Shown piece by piece: positions 1 through 5,712 of a stretch of 11,239 nucleotides of DNA. Under the pieces are notes generated by a model that did not search any database, was not told where the DNA came from, and worked only from the letters and a program-made list of their open reading frames with translations. The stretch covers positions 1-11,239 of the forward strand of contig CAZWRV010000142.1 in NCBI GenBank assembly GCA_964636325.1, read 5' to 3'. Origin of the DNA: CAZWRV01 sp964636325. GTDB taxonomy: Bacteria > Verrucomicrobiota > Lentisphaeria > Victivallales > GWF2-50-93. Position numbers and translations under genes: made by a program. The first letter of the stretch is position 1; each line of letters begins with the position of its first letter.

Positions 1-39
1 GGCATCCCGGGCGAAAACAATTTCTAAAAAACCATTTTT

Positions 40-576
40 GTGGACGGGCTCTACACTACCAGGGACGAGATGCTCAACGTCCCCCTCAAAATCAACATGG
101 ACCTCTCGCCTGCAAGCTTTATCAGGCGTGTCCTCGGATGGGGCGGCCTTCCCGGCCTCTCGCATCCGACGGAGCTCAGGAACAAGGAGCATCTCGGCAA
201 CGCGGATCTGGAACGTTTGATAGAATCGCTTGGAGGCGAAGGCCTTCAGGCGATAGAAGTCGACGGATGGCGCAACGGAATCTGTCCGGAGACAGGGTTG
301 CATCAGACCAAACTATTTGACAGAATGCGCAACGACTACAACCGCAGGCATCCGGAAAGGCCCCCTCTCCTGTTCACCAACGGCTCCGACGACCACAACC
401 AGCCGGGCGAAGGACTCGAACTCGGCTGCGGCAGGAACAGGAACCTCAGCCCGGAGTTCGGCAGGCACGGAAACGTAGGCGCGCTCCTCGAACGGCAGAG
501 AATCCTGCTAGGGCGGGCTGCGCCCGCAACCCTAAATTCCAAGCTCCAACAGCCAAATTCCAATTACAAAAATTAA
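40..576 (+). CDS. PHP-domain phosphoesterase, C-terminal fragment
   Basis: The ORF starts at a GTG and encodes 178 residues. It resembles the C-terminal half of a PHP (polymerase and histidinol phosphatase) domain, a metal-dependent phosphoesterase fold. A glycine-rich stretch leads into LSHP (His42), then a helix ending in LQAIEVDGW (Glu73), then LFTNGSDDH (residues 112-119), the usual GSDxH metal-binding motif. The N-terminal metal-binding HxH part is absent. In the same frame a TAA stands at 25-27. Reading frame 3 upstream and shifting by one base in the T-run at 35-39 would join QFLKNHF to VDGLYTTRDEML, so a frameshifted older gene is likely. Codon usage is gene-like up to about position 510. 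The last 20 or so residues come from intergenic repeat DNA, so the native C-terminus is probably lost. No convincing Shine-Dalgarno precedes the GTG; AGGGA precedes an internal ATG at 70. Family call moderate; completeness doubtful, possibly a pseudogene. Confidence 0.55.
   Translation: MDGLYTTRDEMLNVPLKINMDLSPASFIRRVLGWGGLPGLSHPTELRNKEHLGNADLERLIESLGGEGLQAIEVDGWRNGICPETGLHQTKLFDRMRNDYNRRHPERPPLLFTNGSDDHNQPGEGLELGCGRNRNLSPEFGRHGNVGALLERQRILLGRAAPATLNSKLQQPNSNYKN
509..573. repeat. GC-rich hairpin plus word-like AT repeat
   Basis: TAGGG (509-513) pairs with CCCTA (530-534), and inside it GCGGGC (513-518) pairs with GCCCGC (522-527) around a TGC loop. Directly after comes a monotone run of near-repeated words built from AAATTCCAA, GCTCCAA and ATTCCAATTAC. 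This block forms the tail of the reading frame ending at 576, which suggests it was inserted into, or replaced, the 3' end of that gene. There is no T-tract, so it is not an obvious intrinsic terminator. I recall similar word-like spacers in environmental PVC-type genomes, but have not searched. Confidence 0.5.
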
Positions 577-699
577 AGCGATTCAACGTTTATATTGGAA
601 GCCGACGGCAGTTTTTCGAGTTCTGAAATTGACTTGCGATATTTCCTTTGCGAAAAAGGGTTCAGCGGACCAGTATAAGAGGTCTGAATCATCTCAATT

Positions 700-731
700 T
701 TGACAGTATTGCAGGATGTCCAGGATGTTTT
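700..731. repeat. Word-like repeat (GGATGTCCAGGATGT type)
   Basis: The stretch TTGACAGTATTGCAGG is followed by a tandem of GGATGTCC and AGGATGTT words, read on the other strand as ACATCCTGGACATCCTGCAA. It looks like the low-complexity 'phrase' repeats I recall from intergenic DNA of PVC-type and other environmental bacteria. It lies in non-coding DNA together with two other kinds of such phrases in this window. The identification is from memory, without a search. Confidence 0.35.
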
Positions 732-773
732 CAATCTGATTTCAATCTTGTCAAATTATTATTGTCTTCGAAT

Positions 774-912
774 ATGGACTTTTTCGATTTTTTCTGGAAG
801 AAAAAAACAGGAGCCCGCCGCCGTGGCGGGCAAGCCGAAAGAGCGCATCCGGGAAATCAGGCGGAAGCTGAATATCCCTCCGGACACAACAACGCCTGCC
901 CCGGGCCAATGA
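774..912 (+). pseudogene. Frame-split small ORF, possible gene remnant
   Basis: From the ATG at 774 the sequence reads MDFFDFFWKKK. After the A7 run at 801-807 the coding-like frame is one base shifted, continuing EPAAVAGKPKERIREIRRK and then LNIPPDTTTPAPGQ to a TGA at 910-912. Joined, they would give a protein of about 45 residues: an aromatic start, then a basic helix, then a Pro/Thr tail. Codon choice in the second half is GC-rich at third positions, as in the main genes. It could instead be the 3' remnant of a larger lost gene. No Shine-Dalgarno precedes the ATG. Function is not recognisable. Confidence 0.25.
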
Positions 913-977
913 CCCGCGAGGCGGGGCTATAGTCCCTTACGGCGGATTACAACAAATGAATTTGCCCAAAAATAGTT

Positions 978-994
978 TGCGCGCGGCGCGCGCA
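978..994. repeat. 17-bp palindromic repeat, copy 1 (A type)
   Basis: TGCGCGCGGCGCGCGCA is a perfect palindrome with 8-bp arms around one central base. The left flank AAAAATAGTT matches the copy at 5245 (AAAAGTAGTT), defining an 'A' subtype. The right flank ATGAAACAGACA resembles that of the copy at 10224 (ATAAAGCAGACA). A TCCCTTACGGCG motif lies 34 bases upstream, as it does for the A-type copy at 5245. Confidence 0.85.
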
Positions 995-1097
995 TGAAAC
1001 AGACACAGCGGTCTTCAGATGACAGGAAAACTCGTTTTGCCTCTGCATTGCGTAAGCAGCACTTCGAACCGCCGAGGGTGTCCGGAGTCTTGCCTTT

Positions 1098-1114
1098 TGC
1101 GCGCGGCGCGCGCA
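1098..1114. repeat. 17-bp palindromic repeat, copy 2 (B type)
   Basis: Identical core TGCGCGCGGCGCGCGCA. The left flank GGAGTCTTGCCTT and right flank AGCTACT match the copies at 1169 and 5304, defining a 'B' subtype with conserved sequence beyond the palindrome. Confidence 0.85.
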
Positions 1115-1168
1115 AGCTACTCGGGGGGCTACGTCCTTGATTGCCAGCGGCTTGGGAGCATTGCTCTT

Positions 1169-1185
1169 TGCGCGCGGCGCGCGCA
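1169..1185. repeat. 17-bp palindromic repeat, copy 3 (B type), at kinase stop
   Basis: Identical core to the other copies, 71 bases from copy 2. Left flank GGAGCATTGCTCTT, right flank AGCTACTTG. The conserved right flank, read on the - strand as GTAGCTTGCGCGC, contains the TAG stop codon of the LRR kinase, two bases from the palindrome. The hairpin would form at the very 3' end of the kinase mRNA and might act as a transcript-stabilising or termination structure, although no T-tract follows. Confidence 0.85.
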
Positions 1186-1187
1186 AG

Positions 1188-4100
1188 CTACTTGTCCCAC
1201 TTCTTCCAGAATTCGGCCGGGGTCTGCTTGGAGCTGTTGATCGCCGCTTTGTTGTCCAAGATTTCCAAGGCGGGCAGATTCTTCAGAAATTCGATGTTCC
1301 TGCAGTGCTCGGGGATGGAGAGTCTTTTTAACGACTTGCATTCCGCCAACGGCGAAAGATCGTTCAAATTTTTACAGCCGTAAAGATCGAGTTCCTCCAA
1401 TGGCATGCCTTTCAACGCGCTGATGTCTTTTACCTCGGTGCATAGATACATGTTTAAAGTTTTCAGCGGCATGCCTTTCAGTGCGCCGAGATCAGAGACC
1501 TTGGATTTTGCCATATGCAGCCGAATCAACAGCATTCCCTTCAAGGCCGAGATGTCCGAAACATTCGCTGAAAGGCTTAGACTCGTCAACGGCATTCCCT
1601 TCAATACGCTGATGTCGGAAACTTGCGAATCCATAAGGTTAAGTTGTGTCAATTTCATGCCTGCAAGAGGAGTAAGATCGGAAACAAGCGTATGGCTGCA
1701 GTCCAAAGTTGCAAGAGGCATGCCTTTTATAGGGGAAAGGTCTGAAATAAAGGTGTCTGTAATCTGAAGGTAATTGATCGGCATTCCTGAGATGGGCCGC
1801 AGATCTGAAACTGGATTGTGTTGCAAGTGGAGTGATGTCAGCGGCATGCCTTTTAGCACAGACAGGTCGCGGATACCTGAATAGTTGCAGTTTAAATTGC
1901 TCAAGGGGAGGCCGCGCAGGATTTCTGCAGCATCAGTTGATCGAAAATACCCCAAATAATCTACTGCACAAATCCTGCCTTTGTCCATAGTGAAAGTCAC
2001 TTTTTTCGCCTCGCTTTCCGGCATATATCTTTTTAAAAAGTTCTGGGCGTCTTCTGCAGTCTTAATCACAGGGGGGGGGTCGCCCGGCCTGCCAAATGCC
2101 CCGGAGTCATATTTGAGCCAGAATTCTGAAGGGGACAAAAGGCAAAAAGGATGGTGTCCGATCTGCTTAATCGACTTGTTGTTTCTGACAATCTCCAACC
2201 CTTTTGTTATATGCGACGGAGTGATTGATATGAGTTCCAGCGGCATCCCTTCGAGCGGCGTCAGATCCGAAACCTGGGTGCTGTCGATTGTGAGCCATGT
2301 AAGCTTCATTCCTCTAATAGGTCCGAGGTCAGAGATCAATGAGTTGCTTGCTACCAGGCGTGTCAACGGCATCCCCTGCAAAGGGGAAATATCTTTTATG
2401 TCGGTATTTTCTATACAGATGTAGTCAAGTAAACATCCTTGCAAGGGATACAGGTCGTTTACAGGGTTGAAGCTGATTATTAGATCTTTAAGTGGAAGTC
2501 CCTTCAAAACGCTTAAGTCTGTGACAAGGCAGCCAGAAAGTCCAAGTGACACTAAGGACATGCCTTTTAAAAAGCTGTAATCATTAATAAGCAACCCATC
2601 TAATCCGAGATTGGTCAGAGGCATGTCCTTCAATAATGCCCAATCGGCGAAGTTAGTATGAGAAACGTTCAGATAATTTAACTGCATGCCTTTTATTGGA
2701 GTGAAATCTATTATTTTGCTGCAAGAATATAAGTCTAGGGATTTTAATGACTGCATATTTCTAAGGACAGAGATATCTCCTATATTCGTATTTATTAAGT
2801 CTAATCTTTTCAAGGGCAAGTCTTTGAGGGGAAAAATATCTGTAATTCTAAGACACGCTTCAAGCCTTAAGCATCCTATTGGCAAGCCTGTTAATGGGCT
2901 TATATCTGCCAAATCTGAATTGCGGCTTAAATCGAGAAGCCATCCTATATCAGTTTTTTTATGTGATGCCTTCAAATCCTTAACCTGCGGGTTTTTCTTC
3001 TTCAGTTCCTCGATGGCGTTTTTGATCATTTTTTCGGCGGTGGCGTCGTCGACGGCTGGGACGGCGGGTGTGGAGGGTTGAGCCGTGCTCAACCGGTTTT
3101 CCTGGAAGGAAGACGGCGTAGCCGTTTTACCATGCTCCGCATCCCAGGCTTTCCAGAAGTCGGCGGCGGTTTGCTTGGAATTGGATGCGTCGAGTTTACA
3201 ATCCAGAATTTCCAAATTGGGAAGATTTCTTAGGAATTCGATATTTTTGCTATGTTCTGGAATCGAAAGTCTTCTTAACTGTTTGCAGTCTACCAAAGGC
3301 GAAATATCATTGAGATACTGGCAACCGAGCAGGTCAAGATGTTCAAGTGGCATGTTTTTTAACACGCTGATATTGTCAATTTTTGAATAGTGCAAATATA
3401 GTGCCTTTAGAGGCATCCCTTCAAGTGCATTTATATCGTTGACTTGTGTATACCCAAGGTTCAAGATATCGAGTTTCATTCCTCTTAGTGCACTTATATC
3501 TTTTATTTTCGTAGCAGCAACACTTAAAGTGGTCAAAGGCATTCCCTTCAAGGGGCTGATGTCGGAAAGCTGTTGGAGATTATCCAAGCTAAGCATTTCC
3601 AAAGGCATATTTTTTAGCGGAGTGATATCAGTAATCTCATAGCCTCCTATATAAAGCCTCCATCCTTTTATTCCTTTAAGCAAATTTGAATATAATTCCT
3701 TCTGCTGCGGGTTTTTCTTCTTCAGCTCCTCGATGGCGTTTTTGATCATCTTTTCGGCGGTGGCGTCGTCGACGGCGGGGGCGGCATTTGTGGAGGGTTG
3801 AGCCGTGCTCAACCGTTTTTCGTCGCCGGAAGGCGGCTCAGCTTGGCTTCGCCCTCCAGAAGGGGGCGTAGCAACTGCGGGAGATGTGGCCGCGGGCTTT
3901 GTTGCTGCGGCCGGCATTTTTGCCGGGGTTCTGTCCTTGCTGACCTTGTTGAGGATTATGAGGCCGCAGACGATGAGGACGGCGAACGTGGTGCAGACTC
4001 CGATGAGGACGTAAGAGAGGTAGCTGTCTTCCTTCTTTGCTTCTGGTTCCGGCTGTGGCTGAGGTGTGCGCTGTGCCGCCTTGGAGATCAGCGAGGCTTT

Positions 4101-5099
4101 TGCGAGCGGCTTCTTGGGCTTGTGTATGTCTTCGAGGACTTTCCTGCGGCTGATCTGCTGGCTGGGCGTCTCCTGCATGACTGCGGACTTTCCGGCCGAG
4201 GGGCGCCGGGTCGCTGGCATCTGCCCGGAGGCGACGAGGTCGATGTCCTTTATAACATCCTCCCAGGAGGTCTGACGGTCGGCGGGCATTTTCGCCATCA
4301 TGATTTCGAGTAGGGCGGAGCATCCGTCGGAGACTTCGGGGTTCTTCTCCTTGGGCGGCGGGAAGGGGTCGGTCATATGCTTCATCAGGATGGCCATGGC
4401 GGTCTGGGCCTCGTATGGGACGGTGCCTGTGACGAGGTGGTAGAGCGTCGCGCCGAGGGAGTAGATGTCGGCGCGGCAGTCAATGCCGGGTTCGGCCTTC
4501 GCCTGCTCGGGGCTCATGTAGTAGGGAGTGCCGACGATCATCCCGGTCATCGTAAGGCCCTTGTCCTCGGACATGCTCTTGGATATTCCCATGTCCATGA
4601 GCTTGGGATTCTTCCTCGAGTCGAGCATGATGTTGGCGGGCTTGATGTCGCGGTGGAGGATCTTGTATTCGTTCCAGGCGTAGCAGAGGGCGTCGGCGAC
4701 TCCGCGCGCGATGCGCAAAGCCTCCTTCTCGGGGATGCGCTTGTCTATCTTGAGCAGGTCGTCGAGGAGGGCGCCGTCCACGAAGGACATGGCCAGGTAG
4801 TAGATGCTGCCGTCGCAGCCGGCGTCGTATGCGGTGACGATGTTCTGGTGCTCGAGCTTGGCGGCATTCTTGACCTCCTTGAGGAAGCGGTCGACGAACT
4901 CCTTGTTCGAAGTGAGCGCTGGGGAGAGTATCTTCAACGCGACCTTGCGGTCCATGGCGGTCTGCTTGGCGAGCCAGACCTCGCCCATGCCCCCCGCGCC
5001 GAGTCGTCGGACGATCTCGTAGCCGGCGACTATTATCCCGGGGCTGATGCCGGGCATGGGGATCATCACGGTGATACCGCAGCTGGGGCATTCCGCCAC
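1188..5099 (-). CDS. Membrane Ser/Thr protein kinase with three LRR modules
   Basis: PknB-type eukaryotic-like Ser/Thr kinase, 1303 residues from a GTG. The kinase domain spans about 27-290: glycine loop LGAGGMGEV (33-41), lysine VALKIL (Lys56), catalytic HRDIKPAN (149-156), and GTPYYMSPEQ (190-199). The usual DFG is DMG (169-171). A Pro/Ala/Lys-rich linker leads to one transmembrane helix at about 361-384, so the LRR tail should lie outside the cytoplasm. Three internalin-like LRR modules follow (about 480-650, 720-995, 1040-1300) with units of roughly 21-23 residues of the form LKGMPLTxLxLxxTxVSDIS. Modules 1 and 2 are each preceded by a nearly identical linker (427-465 and 667-705). Modules end in similar FW(K)xW/YD motifs. 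The true start is probably upstream: a CxxC reading FFCAKCEAEIEADPSLAG precedes this GTG in frame and pairs with CPSC (4-7) as a zinc ribbon. A G9 tract at 2071-2079 sits before module 3. LRR DNA is visibly AT-richer than the kinase part. The substrate and ligand are unknown. Confidence 0.9.
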   Translation of the reverse strand: MAECPSCGITVMIPMPGISPGIIVAGYEIVRRLGAGGMGEVWLAKQTAMDRKVALKILSPALTSNKEFVDRFLKEVKNAAKLEHQNIVTAYDAGCDGSIYYLAMSFVDGALLDDLLKIDKRIPEKEALRIARGVADALCYAWNEYKILHRDIKPANIMLDSRKNPKLMDMGISKSMSEDKGLTMTGMIVGTPYYMSPEQAKAEPGIDCRADIYSLGATLYHLVTGTVPYEAQTAMAILMKHMTDPFPPPKEKNPEVSDGCSALLEIMMAKMPADRQTSWEDVIKDIDLVASGQMPATRRPSAGKSAVMQETPSQQISRRKVLEDIHKPKKPLAKASLISKAAQRTPQPQPEPEAKKEDSYLSYVLIGVCTTFAVLIVCGLIILNKVSKDRTPAKMPAAATKPAATSPAVATPPSGGRSQAEPPSGDEKRLSTAQPSTNAAPAVDDATAEKMIKNAIEELKKKNPQQKELYSNLLKGIKGWRLYIGGYEITDITPLKNMPLEMLSLDNLQQLSDISPLKGMPLTTLSVAATKIKDISALRGMKLDILNLGYTQVNDINALEGMPLKALYLHYSKIDNISVLKNMPLEHLDLLGCQYLNDISPLVDCKQLRRLSIPEHSKNIEFLRNLPNLEILDCKLDASNSKQTAADFWKAWDAEHGKTATPSSFQENRLSTAQPSTPAVPAVDDATAEKMIKNAIEELKKKNPQVKDLKASHKKTDIGWLLDLSRNSDLADISPLTGLPIGCLRLEACLRITDIFPLKDLPLKRLDLINTNIGDISVLRNMQSLKSLDLYSCSKIIDFTPIKGMQLNYLNVSHTNFADWALLKDMPLTNLGLDGLLINDYSFLKGMSLVSLGLSGCLVTDLSVLKGLPLKDLIISFNPVNDLYPLQGCLLDYICIENTDIKDISPLQGMPLTRLVASNSLISDLGPIRGMKLTWLTIDSTQVSDLTPLEGMPLELISITPSHITKGLEIVRNNKSIKQIGHHPFCLLSPSEFWLKYDSGAFGRPGDPPPVIKTAEDAQNFLKRYMPESEAKKVTFTMDKGRICAVDYLGYFRSTDAAEILRGLPLSNLNCNYSGIRDLSVLKGMPLTSLHLQHNPVSDLRPISGMPINYLQITDTFISDLSPIKGMPLATLDCSHTLVSDLTPLAGMKLTQLNLMDSQVSDISVLKGMPLTSLSLSANVSDISALKGMLLIRLHMAKSKVSDLGALKGMPLKTLNMYLCTEVKDISALKGMPLEELDLYGCKNLNDLSPLAECKSLKRLSIPEHCRNIEFLKNLPALEILDNKAAINSSKQTPAEFWKKWDK
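2985..3095. repeat. Direct repeat copy 2, inter-LRR linker of kinase
   Basis: This 111-bp stretch matches 3705-3815 at an exact offset of 720 bases (240 codons) with about seven mismatches. It encodes the linker ending in AVDDATAEKMIKNAIEELKK before LRR module 2. The high DNA identity, compared with strongly diverged LRRs on either side, indicates a recent duplication or gene conversion of the linker. Confidence 0.85.
3705..3815. repeat. Direct repeat copy 1, inter-LRR linker of kinase
   Basis: Partner of 2985-3095. It encodes the linker following the transmembrane segment and the Pro/Ala-rich stretch, just before LRR module 1. The two linkers share RLSTAQPST and the DDATAEKMIKNAIEELKK helix. 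Confidence 0.85.
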
Positions 5100-5174
5100 G
5101 GAGCCGGCAAGGCTCGGATCGGCTTCGATTTCGGCCTCGCACTTGGCGCAGAAGAATGTGATTCCGGCTATAGG

Positions 5175-5180
5175 CCTCCG
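5175..5180 (-). promoter_or_regulatory. Shine-Dalgarno site of the kinase (CGGAGG), start unclear
   Basis: On the - strand CGGAGG stands before the in-frame zinc-ribbon extension of the kinase. The next in-frame stop upstream is TAA at 5184-5186, so translation of the zinc ribbon must begin between there and the first Cys at 5148-5150. No ATG, GTG or TTG exists in frame in that interval. Candidates are ATA at 5169-5171 (3 bases after the site) and ATC at 5160-5162 (12 bases after). The ideal spacing falls on a GGA codon at 5163-5165. Confidence 0.5.
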
Positions 5181-5193
5181 ATGTTAGCCAGAT

Positions 5194-5223
5194 ATATTAA
5201 TCCCTTACGGTGCGACTTGGAAA
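5194..5223 (-). promoter_or_regulatory. Candidate promoter for the kinase gene
   Basis: On the - strand TTTCCA (5218-5223) and TAATAT (5194-5199) are separated by 18 bases and resemble sigma-70 -35 and -10 boxes (4/6 and 5/6 matches). The -10 lies 13 bases before the CGGAGG site. The -35 falls inside the palindromic composite element, whose left inverted repeat occupies the spacer. This rests on pattern matching only. Confidence 0.25.
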
Positions 5224-5244
5224 ACGTTTTTTCTAAAAGTAGTT

Positions 5245-5261
5245 TGCGCGCGGCGCGCGCA
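5245..5261. repeat. 17-bp palindromic repeat, copy 4 (A type)
   Basis: Core TGCGCGCGGCGCGCGCA, identical to copies 1-3. The left flank CTAAAAGTAGTT matches the A-type copy at 978. Located inside the composite element upstream of the kinase. Confidence 0.85.
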
Positions 5262-5303
5262 AGCAACATAACACAGCATTACTCGTATGCAGAGTTTGCC
5301 CTT

Positions 5304-5320
5304 TGCGCGCGGTGCGCGCA
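5304..5320. repeat. 17-bp palindromic repeat, copy 5 (B type, variant)
   Basis: TGCGCGCGGTGCGCGCA differs from the core by one base next to the centre (C to T), leaving a G:T pair possible. Left flank AGAGTTTGCCCTT and right flank AGCTACCTG match the B-type copies at 1098 and 1169. It lies 59 bases from copy 4. Confidence 0.85.
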
Positions 5321-5330
5321 AGCTACCTGC

Positions 5331-5352
5331 GCGCCGTAAGGGCGCCTTTTTT
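5331..5352 (+). terminator. Terminator-like hairpin at right end of the element
   Basis: GCGCC (5331-5335) and GGCGC (5341-5345) flank a GTAAG loop and are followed by C and six T. This has the shape of a weak intrinsic terminator on the + strand. No + strand gene ends just upstream, so it may be incidental to the repeat's right inverted terminus or serve to insulate the kinase promoter from antisense transcription. Confidence 0.3.
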
Positions 5353-5528
5353 CCGCATGGAAAAACCTAGCCACTTCCCTGCTGAATCCCCAGCCATGTT
5401 CAACGCCGGGATGAACCCGCCGGTGCCTCTATGCAATTTCGAGACGATCAGTAATTTATTGCGCAAGGCCGAAATTTCAAGATAAGACAGGTGAGTTATG
5501 CGGGGGGGGGATGCTCGCTACCTCCCGA

Positions 5529-5575
5529 AACCTGCCGATCCCTTCAGGTTCCTTCCTCGGACGACATTCATGTCG
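5529..5575. repeat. Two adjacent hairpins in intergenic DNA
   Basis: AACCTG (5529-5534) pairs with CAGGTT (5545-5550) around a 10-base loop. Twelve bases on, CGACAT (5562-5567) pairs with ATGTCG (5570-5575) around a TC loop. The second contains GACATTCATGTC, close to GACATTCCTGTC in the hairpin at the right edge of the window (11208-11227), which hints at another small palindromic repeat family. No function assigned. Confidence 0.4.
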
Positions 5576-5654
5576 CCGCTCGGTCGGAACAAAAAAATCC
5601 AATCCCAAATCTTGCTCGTCAAAATGCCAATTTGCAGACCTAAATGAGTATAAT

Positions 5655-5674
5655 CGCGGTTAATAATGACCGCG
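5655..5674. repeat. Inverted repeat downstream of exported protein gene
   Basis: CGCGGT (5655-5660) and ACCGCG (5669-5674) flank an 8-base TA-rich loop. It lies about 75 bases beyond the stop codon of the 1429-residue protein on its own strand. A hairpin in the 3' untranslated RNA is possible. No T-tract follows on the - strand, so a Rho-independent terminator is not supported. Confidence 0.35.
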
Positions 5675-5682
5675 CACGGTGG

Positions 5683-5709
5683 CCATTCACCCTCCACTAT
5701 TCACTATTC
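5683..5709. repeat. Word-like repeat (TGAATAGTGAATAGTGG type)
   Basis: Read on the - strand this is TGAATAGTGAATAGTGG followed by AGGGTGAATGG, a monotone tandem of TGAATAGT or TGAATGG words. I recall this kind of intergenic phrase as recurrent in environmental bacterial genomes. It has no coding potential. Confidence 0.45.
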
Positions 5710-5712
5710 AAG

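Larger units (their letters stand above)
577..1187. other. Gene-poor intergenic region
   Basis: No intact gene is visible on either strand. The stretch holds a word-like repeat (700-731), a frame-split remnant of a small gene (774-912), a hairpin GCCCGCC/GGCGGGC (813-819 with 825-831) next to an A7 run, a TCCCTTACGGCG motif (933-944) shared with a composite element near 5201, and three copies of a 17-bp palindrome (978, 1098, 1169). The reading frames between 927 and 1240 are mostly translations of the palindromes (the recurring RAPRA or ARRAQ strings) and are not genes. Confidence 0.6.
5202..5342. repeat. Composite palindromic element with terminal inverted repeats
   Basis: CCCTTACGGTGCG (5202-5214) and CGCGCCGTAAGGG (5330-5342) are inverted repeats, 12 of 13 matching. 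Between them are one A-type palindrome (5245-5261) and one B-type palindrome (5304-5320) in the same orientation. The arrangement of about 141 bp resembles a bacterial interspersed mosaic element or a small non-autonomous mobile element. The left part recurs near 933-994 (TCCCTTACGGCG, then an A-type palindrome), followed by two B-type palindromes, but without a right terminus. No coding capacity. Confidence 0.6.

Noticed and set aside
801..831. Hairpin GCCCGCC/GGCGGGC followed by T7 on the - strand as terminator of the kinase
   Set aside because: The T-run starts five bases after the stem and the hairpin lies about 360 bases past the kinase stop, inside a possible + strand ORF remnant, so the assignment is too weak.
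978..1185. Possible CRISPR array from three similar repeats
   Set aside because: The repeats are 17-bp palindromes at unequal distances (120 and 71 bases) with conserved flanks, not regularly spaced by unique spacers, and no cas genes are present.
927..1341. Short frames on both strands with RAPRA / CARRAQ / LRAARAS strings
   Set aside because: These strings are translations of the 17-bp GCGCGC palindrome and its flanks, or shadows of the kinase's 3' end, not genes.
4377..5339. Open + strand frame of 320 codons opposite the kinase domain
   Set aside because: It is antisense to a well-supported kinase domain and its composition (Val/Gly/Asp/His-rich) is what the GC-rich codons of the kinase give in reverse. 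No ribosome site or family motif.
5357..5485. 42-codon + strand frame starting MEKPSHFPAESP in the intergenic region
   Set aside because: The residue string looks fairly protein-like, but there is no Shine-Dalgarno, no recognised family and a T6 run just before the ATG that follows a terminator-like hairpin. It may be a gene remnant; not supported well enough to call.
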